Origin: Gammaproteobacteria bacterium
Lineage (GTDB): Bacteria; Pseudomonadota; Gammaproteobacteria; Steroidobacterales; Woeseiaceae
NCBI GenBank assembly: GCA_029862045.1
Contig: JAOTYE010000004.1
Coordinates: 124,001 to 188,000 of the forward strand
Direction: 5' to 3'
Length of the DNA: 64,000 nt
Both the position numbers and the translations under genes were made by a program. The notes under the pieces were generated by a model that saw nothing but the letters and a program-made list of their open reading frames with translations, did not search any database and was not told the origin of the DNA. Below, piece after piece: positions 34,894 through 43,947 of the stretch. Every line of letters starts with the position of its first letter. Position 1 is the first letter of the stretch.

Positions 34894-34923
34894 TCGAAGA
34901 AGACTAGTCGAAGAAGACCAGTC
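34882..34923 (+). repeat. 14-base tandem repeat, three copies, across a stop codon
   Basis: Three consecutive 14-base units GAAGAAGACTAGTC at 34882-34895, 34896-34909 and 34910-34923, with one mismatch in each outer unit. The stop codon TAG (34891-34893) of the preceding gene lies in the first unit. Replication slippage explains it. Confidence 0.9.
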
Positions 34924-34936
34924 GATCCAATACGAA

Positions 34937-34962
34937 GAAGGGCTGCCCTTGGGCAGCCCTTC
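34937..34962. terminator. Strong hairpin, probable bidirectional terminator
   Basis: GAAGGGCTGCCC, a TT loop, and its exact complement form a 12-pair stem. No clean T-run follows on either strand, although the minus-strand tail (TTCGTATT) is T-rich. It lies between the end of the secreted-protein gene on plus and the small ORF on minus. Confidence 0.55.
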
Positions 34963-34987
34963 GTGAGTATCGGTATTGGAAATCGGG

Positions 34988-35068
34988 TCAGCTGCGGTCT
35001 GAAGGTTGCTCCATAATCCGCACAAGACCCAATGGTTTTCGCAATACCTTTGATATCTCACTAGACAT
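34988..35068 (-). CDS. 26-codon ORF with a perfect Shine-Dalgarno
   Basis: Encodes a 26-residue basic peptide starting MSSEISKVLRKPLGLVRI and ending in QPSDRS. It is preceded by AGGAGGTGATCC, the full complement of the 16S rRNA tail, directly before the ATG, closer than usual. It sits in the 470-base gap, minus strand, and is followed by the hairpin at 34937-34962. No signal peptide, no cysteines. It may be a small regulatory or leader protein, or a precursor peptide. No homologue is known to me. The ribosome site is the reason to believe it is translated. Confidence 0.45.
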   Translation of the reverse strand: MSSEISKVLRKPLGLVRIMEQPSDRS

Positions 35069-35363
35069 GGATCACCTCCTTCTGTGTTGTTTGCCCGGCG
35101 CCAGTATGTAAAAAAAACCTCCTGATGCCAAGAAGAATATCGCCTAAAAACAAAGGTATAAATACATAATTTGATGCGATATGATACCCAGCTCAGCTAC
35201 CGGCGCTGCGCAAGCCAAGACCAGGAAGAGCAGTCGGGTGGCCGAGTACGTTATCTGCGGTATCCTACAACTAGCCTGGTGGTTCTTGGCGTGTATACTC
35301 CGGTACTTGCCTCAGGCGCGGCAACCGCACTGAAAAAAAACGAAAATCAAGAGAGAGACCAAA
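35069..35363. other. Non-coding stretch between the small ORF and the TerB-like gene
   Basis: The left half is AT-rich and, on the minus strand, holds AGGAGG followed by eight T with a CUUCUU pairing partner, a weak hairpin-plus-U-run. A plus-strand open frame at 35171-35383 runs into the next gene and has no ribosome site or coding character. No RNA gene recognised. Confidence 0.4.
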
Positions 35364-35810
35364 ATGGCAATCGCAGATCTTAAGAGTGTCCTAAAAATCT
35401 TCGGCGGCGCAGACGTCAGTGAGGATGAGCAGAATGAGCTGTATAAAGAAGTACTGCTGATGACCCTCGCCAGGGCGGCGGATGCCGACATTAATATCCA
35501 GACAGTCGAGGTTGACAGAATTCGCGAGATCCTCAAAGAGCGTACAGGCCAGGATTTCAGTGCGGCCGATGTTCGCATCGCTGCGCGTTCCGAGCTCTAT
35601 GCCGAAGCTACGCTACGCAAGTATCTTGGAAGTGTGCGGGGCAAGATGGCCGACAAAGATCGCGTGGATACCGTGCATGCTCTTGCCGATGTATTCCGCA
35701 GCGATGCGACCGTCAGTGTTCTGGAGGTTGATTTCTTCAACCGTGTGGCCGCAGCACTTCAGGTAACGCCAGCCGAGGTCGCCGGACTCACCGCCGGGGA
35801 TGTTGCTTAA
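35364..35810 (+). CDS. TerB-like (tellurite resistance B family) protein
   Basis: 148 residues, all-helical and acidic, without signal peptide. The segment YKEVLLMTLARAADADINIQTVEVDRI resembles the metal-binding helix pair of the TerB/DjlA-N family (A-x-A-D-G-x-I-x-x-x-E). A second helical half follows: HALADVFRSDATVSVLEVDFFNRVA. GAGAGAG box 11 bases before the ATG. TerB-like proteins are cytoplasmic and linked to stress and membrane signalling, but function is not defined. No ter cluster neighbours are present. Confidence 0.7.
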   Translation: MAIADLKSVLKIFGGADVSEDEQNELYKEVLLMTLARAADADINIQTVEVDRIREILKERTGQDFSAADVRIAARSELYAEATLRKYLGSVRGKMADKDRVDTVHALADVFRSDATVSVLEVDFFNRVAAALQVTPAEVAGLTAGDVA

Positions 35811-35832
35811 CCCTCTTCGTAACCACAAGCAG

Positions 35833-36789
35833 TCAGGACTGAGTCTCTCGATTTAGCCGACGCTTCAATGCCGAGGCGCTGCTTGTGGTGATAGCGCGCA
35901 GGTAGCGGCTCGATATCACACCGCCGATTTCCCGGTACACGACAAACAGGCCCGAGCCGATGATCACCGTGGCGCCGAGCGCGACCCATCGATCCGGGAC
36001 CTCATCCCAAATCAGATAGCCGGCCATTGCACCGCCAATCAGTGCTGTATATTCGAACGGCGCCAGCAGCGCAGGCGACGCGCGCCGGTAGCCGCCGATA
36101 ATTCCAATCCATGCTATGACGGAGCACGCGCCTGCGAGCGTGAACAACAGCCACCCGTCCATGTCGGGCGTTTGCCATCCGCCCTGGCCGAGCATCGTCA
36201 TGGATACCAGCATCGGTCCGGCAATGACATACACCGAAAGCGCATAGCTACTTTCTGTTGTCGACAATTTGCGGGCCGTAATAGCCATGCACGCGTAACA
36301 AAATGCCGCGAACAATACCGCGATTGCCGCGAATGAAACGTCGCCACCGGCAGGCCGCAAGATGATCAATACGCCCGCAAACCCCACGACGACCGCGGTC
36401 CAGCGACGCCACCCGACGTGTTCGCCAAGCATCGGCACGGATAGCGCCGTGACCATGAGCGGTGCTGTAAATCCGAGCGTCAGGGCGTCGACGAGCGGCA
36501 TGCGTGCCAGACCATAAAAGAACCCGAACATCGCGCCAGTTGCGAGGAGAGTCCTGAGCAAATGCCACGGCCATTTCGACGTAATCAGACTCTTCAGCCC
36601 ACCAAATTGACGGCCCAGCAAAACGAATATTGCGAGCCCGATCAGACTGCGAAGAAAAACGAATTGCTCGAGTGAATAAGTTGCGAGCAGGCCTTTCGCG
36701 CACAGGTCGAGGCCGAGTCCGCCGACCACCCCGAACAACAGGCAGGCGATAGCCTTCCCCGTCGAATCCTGACGACTTTCCTGAACCAT
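35833..36789 (-). CDS. EamA-family (DMT superfamily) transporter
   Basis: About 318 residues with ten hydrophobic helices arranged as two EamA repeats. The first repeat includes KAIACLLFGVVGGLGLDLCAKG and FVFLRSLIGLAIFVLLG, the second SFAAIAVLFAAFCYACMAI and YTALIGGAMAGYLIWDEVPDRW. Segments such as GLARMPLVDALTLGFTAPLMV are typical of this family of small-molecule exporters. I chose the ATG at 36789; the ORF extends to 36858 but the added 23 residues are not membrane-like. Substrate unknown. No partner gene adjacent. Confidence 0.88.
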   Translation of the reverse strand: MVQESRQDSTGKAIACLLFGVVGGLGLDLCAKGLLATYSLEQFVFLRSLIGLAIFVLLGRQFGGLKSLITSKWPWHLLRTLLATGAMFGFFYGLARMPLVDALTLGFTAPLMVTALSVPMLGEHVGWRRWTAVVVGFAGVLIILRPAGGDVSFAAIAVLFAAFCYACMAITARKLSTTESSYALSVYVIAGPMLVSMTMLGQGGWQTPDMDGWLLFTLAGACSVIAWIGIIGGYRRASPALLAPFEYTALIGGAMAGYLIWDEVPDRWVALGATVIIGSGLFVVYREIGGVISSRYLRAITTSSASALKRRLNRETQS

Positions 36790-36927
36790 GAGTGAACGCC
36801 AAGCGACGAAACTAAACGACAGCTGAACATGATCGCATGCCGTGCATTCGATGCCCATGAATTCAGCAACGATTCATGAAGACAGGGCTTAAATAGTAGC
36901 CAGGACGCGGGAATGGAGGACGGAAAA

Positions 36928-37710
36928 ATGGAAACCTATGCCAAGTCGGTCAATCGATCGCAACTATTGATTACAGTATTTCTTGTTGCCGGACTAATCT
37001 GCTTTGCGAACAGTGTATTCGCAGATGAGGCCGGCAATGAGAAGCGCTTGTCCGTTACGACACAGAACACGAAGGCGCAGCGCGACAACGGGGCAGTTGG
37101 TATCGTCTCTGAAAATGAGTTCGGTGCGCTTGTCGTGGCTGGCGAGCGCAATAAGGGCACACGCTCACCGGCTCAGTCCAAGACATCACTGCGTAGCTCA
37201 GAAGCAGCTAATACTGATTTCTGGTTCTACACGGCTGACGTAGTGCTATTCAATGACCAGGATCGTGACGGTTACTATCACGGCATTGATCTGCTATTTG
37301 ACGCCGACACCTATTTCACGGTTGCCGAGGTCTATGCAGTCGTCTATTTGAGTTTCGAAGGTGGTCCATGGAACGAGTACGCCGCGACGGAGAACTTCAC
37401 GATTTTCGGTGCGTCAAGCGACGACGACTACGTATTAGTCACTGAACTGTTGGCTGGCTATCCGACGGGCAGTTACGACGTACTGATCGAGTTATTCGAC
37501 GCCTACGACGACTCGTTCGTCGCATATTTCGGGCCAGACGACACGTCGGAACTCGCTTTTCTGCCGCTCGAGGACGCCGACAGGGACGCGGCAGATGTGC
37601 CGGAGGTTATCGTCGTCAACCATGGTGGCGGTGGCGCGTTCGGGTGGTTTCTGATCCTGGTGCTCGGCCTCACAGCGCTGGCGCGCGGTCGCCGCCAGCG
37701 GTGCGCATAA
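36928..37710 (+). CDS. Secreted protein with GlyGly-CTERM-like sorting signal
   Basis: 260 residues. Signal peptide with a hydrophobic core LLITVFLVAGLICFANSVFA, then a beta-rich ectodomain (about 95-215) resembling the choice-of-anchor H family: FWFYTADVVLFNDQDRDGYYHGIDLLFDAD and YDVLIELFDAYDDSF. The C-terminus has GGGGAFGWFLILVLGLTALARGRRQR: glycine pair, helix and arginine cluster, the pattern of GlyGly-CTERM proteins processed by rhombosortase. The GGAGG box at 36917 fixes the start at 36928. The last 41 bases overlap the 3' end of the convergent RND pump gene. Surface or outer-membrane location is inferred. Confidence 0.82.
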   Translation: METYAKSVNRSQLLITVFLVAGLICFANSVFADEAGNEKRLSVTTQNTKAQRDNGAVGIVSENEFGALVVAGERNKGTRSPAQSKTSLRSSEAANTDFWFYTADVVLFNDQDRDGYYHGIDLLFDADTYFTVAEVYAVVYLSFEGGPWNEYAATENFTIFGASSDDDYVLVTELLAGYPTGSYDVLIELFDAYDDSFVAYFGPDDTSELAFLPLEDADRDAADVPEVIVVNHGGGGAFGWFLILVLGLTALARGRRQRCA

Positions 37711-40700
37711 CCTTGCGGCCCCAGGCGGAGAGATTGTCGAAATAGATGTACAGGGCCGGCACGACGAGCAGGGATACGACCGTCGAGAAGGCTAACCCGC
37801 CGATAATTGCGCGCGCCATCGGATAGTACGGTGGACCGTCGCCACCAACCTGCGTCGTACCGATCGCCAGAGGCGAAAGCCCGACAATTGTTGTTGCCAC
37901 GGTCATCAGGATTGGCCGAAGTCGGTCTCTGCCGGCCGTGACAATTGCTTCATTGCGCGGCAAGCCTCGCAGTCGGAGATTGTTGACATGATCGACAAGC
38001 ACAATGCCGTTGTTCACCACGACACCGATCAAGATCATGATGCCGATCGAGGCCATAAACGAAAACGTCGTACCGGTTGCAGCAAAGAACAGGAAAACAC
38101 CAAAGATCGAGAACACGATCGATCCGAGAATGATCGAGAACGGGAACAACATCGACTCGAATAAAGCCGCCATTACGAGGAAGATGCACGCAATACCGAG
38201 CACGATATTGGTCGCCATCATCTGTTGCGTCTCGTCCTCGCGCTCGAATCCGCGGCCGAATTTCCAGCTATAGCCGGGCGGGAGTTCGATCTGCTTCATC
38301 AGGTTTTCGACGCCGGGTTGTACATCCTCGAGGCCCTTTTCGTCTTCAAGGTTGCCCGAAAGAATGACCGACGTCTGCCGGTCTGTGCGCCGTATCGTGT
38401 TGGGCGACTGTCCGATATGCAGGTTGGCGACACTTCCCAGTGTGATGCGTTCGCCGTTTGGCTTGTACAGTGGCAAGTCTGCCAGCTGTTCGACGCTCTG
38501 CTTTTCATCGTCGCGAAATGCAAGACGTACATCTACTTCGCCATAGTCGCCGCGGAATTCACGCAGATTCTCGCCACGCATTGCAATGCTGACTGTCATC
38601 GCGATATCGGCTGCCGTCAATCCCGCAGCGGCCGCTCTGGCACGGTCGATGATAACCCTGACCTCTTTATCACCGCTCTCGGCGTCGCTGCGAATATCTT
38701 TCAAGCCTTCGACAGACGATAAGGCCCGCGCTATGTCGGCGCCAAGCTCGTTCAAAACAGTCGTTGAGTCGCCTGTGATTTGAATACTGAAGCCTTCGCC
38801 GCCACCCTGCTGGTCAAATTGAAAACTCGGCTTGCCAATCACGATTTCAGGCAGGTCTTCCTCTATTAGTTCGATAATCTCTTTGGTCGACAGGATTGCA
38901 TCATCCTCATCGGTCAGAAGAATCGTGGACTCTGCGCGCTCGAGATCGTAATAGCTGTAGATCGAGCGGATGTTGAACTCTTCCTGACGGGAATACAGAT
39001 AATCTTCGACCGTATCGACGACACTTTCCATGCGCTCGAGTGAGTGCTGACCTTCGACGTGGTACGGCATAAACAGACGTCGACCCACGTCCTGCGGAAA
39101 CGCATCAAACTTGACGAGGCTCAGAACCAGCGGGAGAACACCAATCACGCAGGTCAGCAAAATACCGAGCGCCGTCCACCAGGGATGCGACACAATCCAG
39201 CTGAGACCGTTCTCGTAACGACGTGTCAAGCGAGACATCAGGGCGCCGGGTTTTGGTTGTGGTGGTACAGCGATTCTCGCCGCTAACATCGGTACAAGGG
39301 TTTGCGCGATTAGCAACGATGCAAGAAGTGCGACGATAATCGTGACTGCGACATGGGTCAAAAACACCATAATGTCCGTCTTAACGCCGAAAATCATCGG
39401 CGCAAAAACTATGACTGTTGTTGCGGTTCCGGCAATGACCGCCAGGCCGACTTCCTTTACACCCTTGATAGTCGAAGCAAACGGACTGTTCTTGCTCTCC
39501 GCGCGTTCACGAAAAATACTTTCTGTAACGACTACAGCATTGTCGACAAGCATGCCGACCGCGAGCATGAGGCCCATCATCGACAGGATATTGAGAGTAA
39601 GGCCGAAGAAATACAGCGCGCCGAGCGTAATCAATATTGAAAAGGGCACGGATGCCGTTACGATCAACGTCGTTGATATCTGTCGCAGGAACAGGTACAG
39701 CACGATGATCGCGAGCAAGCCGCCGACAAGTCCCGCGCTGAGCAGGTCAGACAGCGAATCTCTTACGCTCTCGCCCTGGTTGTCGAGCGAGAAGATATTG
39801 ATGCCCTGCATCTGCGGCAGTTTGCCGATTTTGTCGACCTCAGCAATGACGCGATCCGTAACGTCGACAAGGTTTGAGCCCGTCGTCTTGCTGACAGCAA
39901 CACCGATCGCGTATTTCTGATCCAGGTGCCTGCCGTAGTTGCGATCCGGCGTGCGAAGTTCCACATCGGCAATATCGCGCAACCGAAGGCCGCTGTCGTT
40001 GATCGAGAGGTTTCGAATTTGCTCGACGGAAGCGAATTCGCCGCGAGGACGAACGCTAAGGCGCTGTTCACCAGCCGTGATCTTTCCTGCACTGACAGCA
40101 AAGTTGCTTCGTTGCAGCAAGTCCCGGAGTGACGCGATGTCCACGCCGTGCGCGGCGAGACGGTCTGGATGCAACAGGATGCGAATTTCTCGCGGGTCCA
40201 CGCCGTGGAGTTCAACGCGTGATACGCCTTCAATTCTCTCCAGGCGCCGTTTGAGAAGCCGGTCGAGCAGGTCATAACTATCGGATAAGTCGCGCTCACT
40301 CGAGATGCGAAGCTGAAGCACAGGCTGGTCGCCCAGAGAGCCCGTAAAGATGAAGATACGTCTAACGTCGTCGGGCAGCAAATGACGAATGCTGTCAACC
40401 TTCGCACGGGCTTCTATGCCTTTCGCTCCCATGCTTTGGTCCCAGCCGAACTGCAAAAATATCTGTGCCTGGCCTTCATCGGAACTCGAGAACATTTGCT
40501 CTACGCCGGAAAGCGTCGCCAGTGCCTCCTCGACCGGGCGCGTAATCAAGCGTTCTACTTCTTCGGGTGTCGATCCGGCATACGGAATCTGAATAAAGAT
40601 CCCGGGGAATTCGATGTCCGGAAATTTTTCAAGGGGCAAGAGTCGTGAGGCGATCAGCCCGACCAAAGCCAGGGCGACGAATGTGACAACCGTCGTAACG

Positions 40701-40732
40701 GGCCGCCGCAATGCAAACTCGGTGTGTTTCAT
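37670..40732 (-). CDS. RND-family efflux pump, inner-membrane subunit (second pump)
   Basis: 1020 residues, HAE1/AcrB-like RND permease: 12 membrane helices with two large periplasmic loops. It starts MKHTEFALRRPVTTVVTFVALALVG and ends in a charged tail. The helix-4 motif reads VGMLVDNAVVVTES and the helix-10 motif VVVNNGIVLVDHVNNL, so the second Asp and the Lys of the AcrB proton relay are Asn here, common in this subfamily. It overlaps the first pump gene by four bases (ATGA), so both are made together and may form a mixed trimer as in MdtBC. Driven by the proton motive force; exports unknown compounds through an outer-membrane factor that is not encoded here. Confidence 0.93.
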   Translation of the reverse strand: MKHTEFALRRPVTTVVTFVALALVGLIASRLLPLEKFPDIEFPGIFIQIPYAGSTPEEVERLITRPVEEALATLSGVEQMFSSSDEGQAQIFLQFGWDQSMGAKGIEARAKVDSIRHLLPDDVRRIFIFTGSLGDQPVLQLRISSERDLSDSYDLLDRLLKRRLERIEGVSRVELHGVDPREIRILLHPDRLAAHGVDIASLRDLLQRSNFAVSAGKITAGEQRLSVRPRGEFASVEQIRNLSINDSGLRLRDIADVELRTPDRNYGRHLDQKYAIGVAVSKTTGSNLVDVTDRVIAEVDKIGKLPQMQGINIFSLDNQGESVRDSLSDLLSAGLVGGLLAIIVLYLFLRQISTTLIVTASVPFSILITLGALYFFGLTLNILSMMGLMLAVGMLVDNAVVVTESIFRERAESKNSPFASTIKGVKEVGLAVIAGTATTVIVFAPMIFGVKTDIMVFLTHVAVTIIVALLASLLIAQTLVPMLAARIAVPPQPKPGALMSRLTRRYENGLSWIVSHPWWTALGILLTCVIGVLPLVLSLVKFDAFPQDVGRRLFMPYHVEGQHSLERMESVVDTVEDYLYSRQEEFNIRSIYSYYDLERAESTILLTDEDDAILSTKEIIELIEEDLPEIVIGKPSFQFDQQGGGEGFSIQITGDSTTVLNELGADIARALSSVEGLKDIRSDAESGDKEVRVIIDRARAAAAGLTAADIAMTVSIAMRGENLREFRGDYGEVDVRLAFRDDEKQSVEQLADLPLYKPNGERITLGSVANLHIGQSPNTIRRTDRQTSVILSGNLEDEKGLEDVQPGVENLMKQIELPPGYSWKFGRGFEREDETQQMMATNIVLGIACIFLVMAALFESMLFPFSIILGSIVFSIFGVFLFFAATGTTFSFMASIGIMILIGVVVNNGIVLVDHVNNLRLRGLPRNEAIVTAGRDRLRPILMTVATTIVGLSPLAIGTTQVGGDGPPYYPMARAIIGGLAFSTVVSLLVVPALYIYFDNLSAWGRKVMRTAGGDRAPAL

Positions 40733-43700
40733 TGTGCGCGCTGGCCCGTGGCGTTTACGTTCGCGGCTGCTGGCCAGCGTTTGCGGTCCATCAGCGAATA
40801 CACGACCGGGATTACGACCAGTGTCAGGCAGGTGGACACGAGCAGCCCGCCGATAACAGTAATGGCCATCGGCGCACGCACTTCCGCGCCCTCGCCGAAA
40901 CCCACGGCCATGGGCAGCAGTCCAAGCGCCGTTGTCAACGACGTCATCAAAATGGGGCGTAATCGGGCGGTGCCTGCTTCCATGATAGCGTCAAACCGGT
41001 CTTTGCCTTGAGCGCGCAGCTGATTGATCAGGTCAACCAGTACAATTGCGTTATTGACGACGATACCTGCGAGCATGATGACGCCAATTAACGCAACAAT
41101 ATTTATCGTTGTGCCTGTGACAAACAATGCAAGGACCGCCCCGACAAGAGCGAGCGGAATGGTGAACAGGATCACAAACGGATGGATCAATGACTCGAAT
41201 TGCGACGCCATGACGAGATACACAAGAAAGATCGCCAATGCCAACGCAAACTGCATCGACTGGAATGACTCCTGCATTTCCTCACTTTGCCCCGATACAA
41301 GTGCCGTAATGCCGTTGGGCATCGGCGTTCGGCCGATGATCGTGCCGGCTTCGATAGCGGCCGCACCAAGATCTCCGTACGCAATATTCGCCGTAATGAC
41401 GGCAACGCGCTCCTGCGCAACACGTCGAATCTCGGCCGGTCCCTGGGAGACGTTAATGTCCGCAACTGCGTCAAGCGAAACGGGCCGATCCGATGCCGGA
41501 TTGACAATCAAACGGCGGATTTCCTCAATACTGGACTGACGCGTGTCGACGCTTCGAACCAACACATCAATCTTCTTGTCGCGCCAGGTATATCGTGTCG
41601 CAAGTTCACCACGGACATTCGCAACAACGCGGTCTGCGATGTCGCGAACCGCAAGACCAAGCTTGGCTGCGCGTTCCTGGTCGAAAATGATCTGGATTTC
41701 AGGATTGCCGCGCTCAACGGTTGTCTTAATATCAGTGAATCGGTCGGATTCAGACATCGCCCGGACGATCAGTCCGCTAGTGCGCGCCAACCCATCGAGA
41801 TCATAACCGGCGATCTCGATCTGTAACGGGCTGGCGAAGGTCATTAGCGCGGGTCTGCTGAATTCGTATTGCACACCTGGCAGGCGCGCAAGCTCTTCAC
41901 GCATGGCATCCATCGCGGCGTTTTCTTCAACCCGTCCCGCCCCTGGTTTCAGGTCAATGCTCAGTGTGCCGGTGTTGTCTCCGGCGTCGACGGGATTGGC
42001 ATCGAGGCGATTGCCTGTTCCGGTCACCGAGTAATCGAGGTCTACAGCGTCGATGCGAGCGGCCACGCTTTGCGCAGCTTGAATGGCCCGGTCTGTCTCT
42101 GCCAGAGGGGCGCCTGGCGCCAGTCGCAAGTCGACATCAAATTCTCCCTGCGATAACTGCGGGATTAGCTCCGTCCCGAGTCGCGGGATAAGCGACATTG
42201 TGACTGCGAATATCAGGAAAGCTCCGGCTACGATGGCGAGTCGGTGTTGTAGCGACCAGCGCAGCAGCCCGGGGTACACGGCGGCAATGCCGCGATATAA
42301 GCGTTGCAAGAGCCAGCTCGGAACCCACAGGATGATCCAGAATAGCCACTTGGCACCGGCAAACACAAAACCAAACATGCGAACGACGAACGCCACACCC
42401 CGAGTGAACCAACTCGGCGGAGTCGATTCACTCGCATTCTGATAGCGGTTGCCAGTACCTAATGACGCCAACATCGGAATCAGGGTCAAAGCGACTAAAA
42501 GCGAAAATGACAGTGCGAACGTAACCGTCAACGCCTGGTCCCGGAACAACTGACCCGCGATTCCGGAAATAAAGACCATCGGGAAGAAAACCGCGATTGT
42601 CGTGAGCGTTGCTGCAACTACGGCGCCTGCAACTTCGGACGTGCCGTTTTGGGCGGCCTCGAGAATGCCCTCTCCTTGTTCTTTCTTGCGGACGATATTT
42701 TCGAGAACGACAATCGAATTGTCGACAAGCATTCCAACCGCCAATGCGATACCACCGAGTGACATGATGTTGAGCGAGACGTCGTTCAAATACATCAGCA
42801 TGAACGTACCGATCACCGATACCGGGATGGCGATTCCAGTAATCGTCGTCGCGCGCGAGTCACGCAGAAATCCGTACAGGACGATGATCGCGATGATGCC
42901 GCCCAGGATTGCCGCGTTTTTGACGTCGTCAACGGATGACGAAATAAATTGTGATTGGTCGTATACCGTTATGAGTTCGATTTCACTCGGCAGCGATTCG
43001 TTGATGCCATCAAGCCGTTGCGCGATTCTTGCAGCGACCTGCACAGTATTTGCATCGCCTTCTTTGTAAACTGCGAGCTCCACTGATTCGCGACCGCGAA
43101 CGCGCGTTATCGCTTCGCGTTCCTTATAGCCGCGCTCCACCGTCGCAACATCCCGCAGGTAGACTGGACGATCCGACACATAGGCAACGATTGCGTCACG
43201 AATCTCGTCCACAGTCTGAAATTCATTCAACGTTCGGACAAGAAACCGCTGGTTGCCTTCCTCGAGTCGGCCGCCCGACAAATTGACGTTCTCCGCGCGG
43301 ATTCGGGCTGCGATCTGATTGATACTAAGGCCAAGTTGTGACAGCTTCTGTTGGTCGACCCGTATCTCTATTTCATCCTCAAGCCCGCCGCTGACTTTGA
43401 CCGCCGCGGTTCCTTCCTCGGCTTCGAGGTCGGTCTTGATCCGATCCTCGGCGAGGCGCCGTAAGGCCTTGAGGCGTGCTTCCACGCTATCGTGGGCCGC
43501 GTCAGCCCCTTCCTTATACAACAGGCCCAGGCGCATGATCGGTTCCGAGGATGGATCAAAACGCAATAACAAGGGGCGGCTAGCCTCGAGGGGCAATGCA
43601 ATAATGTCCAGTTTCTCTCTGACATCGACCCCGGCGATATCCATATCGGTGCCCCAGAGGAACTCCAGCGTCACGTCAGACTGACCCGAACGCGATACAG

Positions 43701-43947
43701 AGCGCACCAGGCGGACGTTGCGAATAACTCCGACCGATTCCTCAATCGGTTTTGTCAGCAGGTTTTCGACTTCTACCGGTGCGGCACCGGTCAGTTCGGT
43801 TCGAATCGTTACGGTTGGGTAGGAAATGTCAGGCAGGAGATTCAGCTTCAGGCGCGACAGTGAAACCATGCCAAACAGTGCGATTGCGACCATCAGCATG
43901 ACGATCGTTACGCGCCGCTCTGTTGCTATTTCAATCAGTCGGCGCAT
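40729..43947 (-). CDS. RND-family efflux pump, inner-membrane subunit (first pump)
   Basis: 1072 residues, RND permease with 12 membrane helices: MRRLIEIATERRVTIVMLMVAIALFGM at the start, helix-4 motif GMLVDNSIVVLENIVR, GGIIAIIVLYGFLRDSRATTITGIAIP and the C-terminal repeat LAGIVVNNAIVLVDLINQLR. Large loops of about 250-300 residues carry the porter and docking domains. It is the third gene of the operon adaptor-adaptor-pump-pump, starting 17 bases inside the preceding adaptor gene. Closest style is the SwrC/MdtB-like branch. Role: multidrug or lipophilic compound efflux; substrate open. Confidence 0.93.
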   Translation of the reverse strand: MRRLIEIATERRVTIVMLMVAIALFGMVSLSRLKLNLLPDISYPTVTIRTELTGAAPVEVENLLTKPIEESVGVIRNVRLVRSVSRSGQSDVTLEFLWGTDMDIAGVDVREKLDIIALPLEASRPLLLRFDPSSEPIMRLGLLYKEGADAAHDSVEARLKALRRLAEDRIKTDLEAEEGTAAVKVSGGLEDEIEIRVDQQKLSQLGLSINQIAARIRAENVNLSGGRLEEGNQRFLVRTLNEFQTVDEIRDAIVAYVSDRPVYLRDVATVERGYKEREAITRVRGRESVELAVYKEGDANTVQVAARIAQRLDGINESLPSEIELITVYDQSQFISSSVDDVKNAAILGGIIAIIVLYGFLRDSRATTITGIAIPVSVIGTFMLMYLNDVSLNIMSLGGIALAVGMLVDNSIVVLENIVRKKEQGEGILEAAQNGTSEVAGAVVAATLTTIAVFFPMVFISGIAGQLFRDQALTVTFALSFSLLVALTLIPMLASLGTGNRYQNASESTPPSWFTRGVAFVVRMFGFVFAGAKWLFWIILWVPSWLLQRLYRGIAAVYPGLLRWSLQHRLAIVAGAFLIFAVTMSLIPRLGTELIPQLSQGEFDVDLRLAPGAPLAETDRAIQAAQSVAARIDAVDLDYSVTGTGNRLDANPVDAGDNTGTLSIDLKPGAGRVEENAAMDAMREELARLPGVQYEFSRPALMTFASPLQIEIAGYDLDGLARTSGLIVRAMSESDRFTDIKTTVERGNPEIQIIFDQERAAKLGLAVRDIADRVVANVRGELATRYTWRDKKIDVLVRSVDTRQSSIEEIRRLIVNPASDRPVSLDAVADINVSQGPAEIRRVAQERVAVITANIAYGDLGAAAIEAGTIIGRTPMPNGITALVSGQSEEMQESFQSMQFALALAIFLVYLVMASQFESLIHPFVILFTIPLALVGAVLALFVTGTTINIVALIGVIMLAGIVVNNAIVLVDLINQLRAQGKDRFDAIMEAGTARLRPILMTSLTTALGLLPMAVGFGEGAEVRAPMAITVIGGLLVSTCLTLVVIPVVYSLMDRKRWPAAANVNATGQRAQ

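Noticed and set aside
35171..35383. 70-codon plus ORF before the TerB-like gene
   Set aside because: No ribosome site, low-complexity end running into the next gene, and a stop that falls in its coding region.
39342..39920. 192-codon plus-strand ORF within the RND pump gene
   Set aside because: Antisense shadow of conserved membrane helices; composition is biased to Ser/Thr/Arg and no ribosome site.
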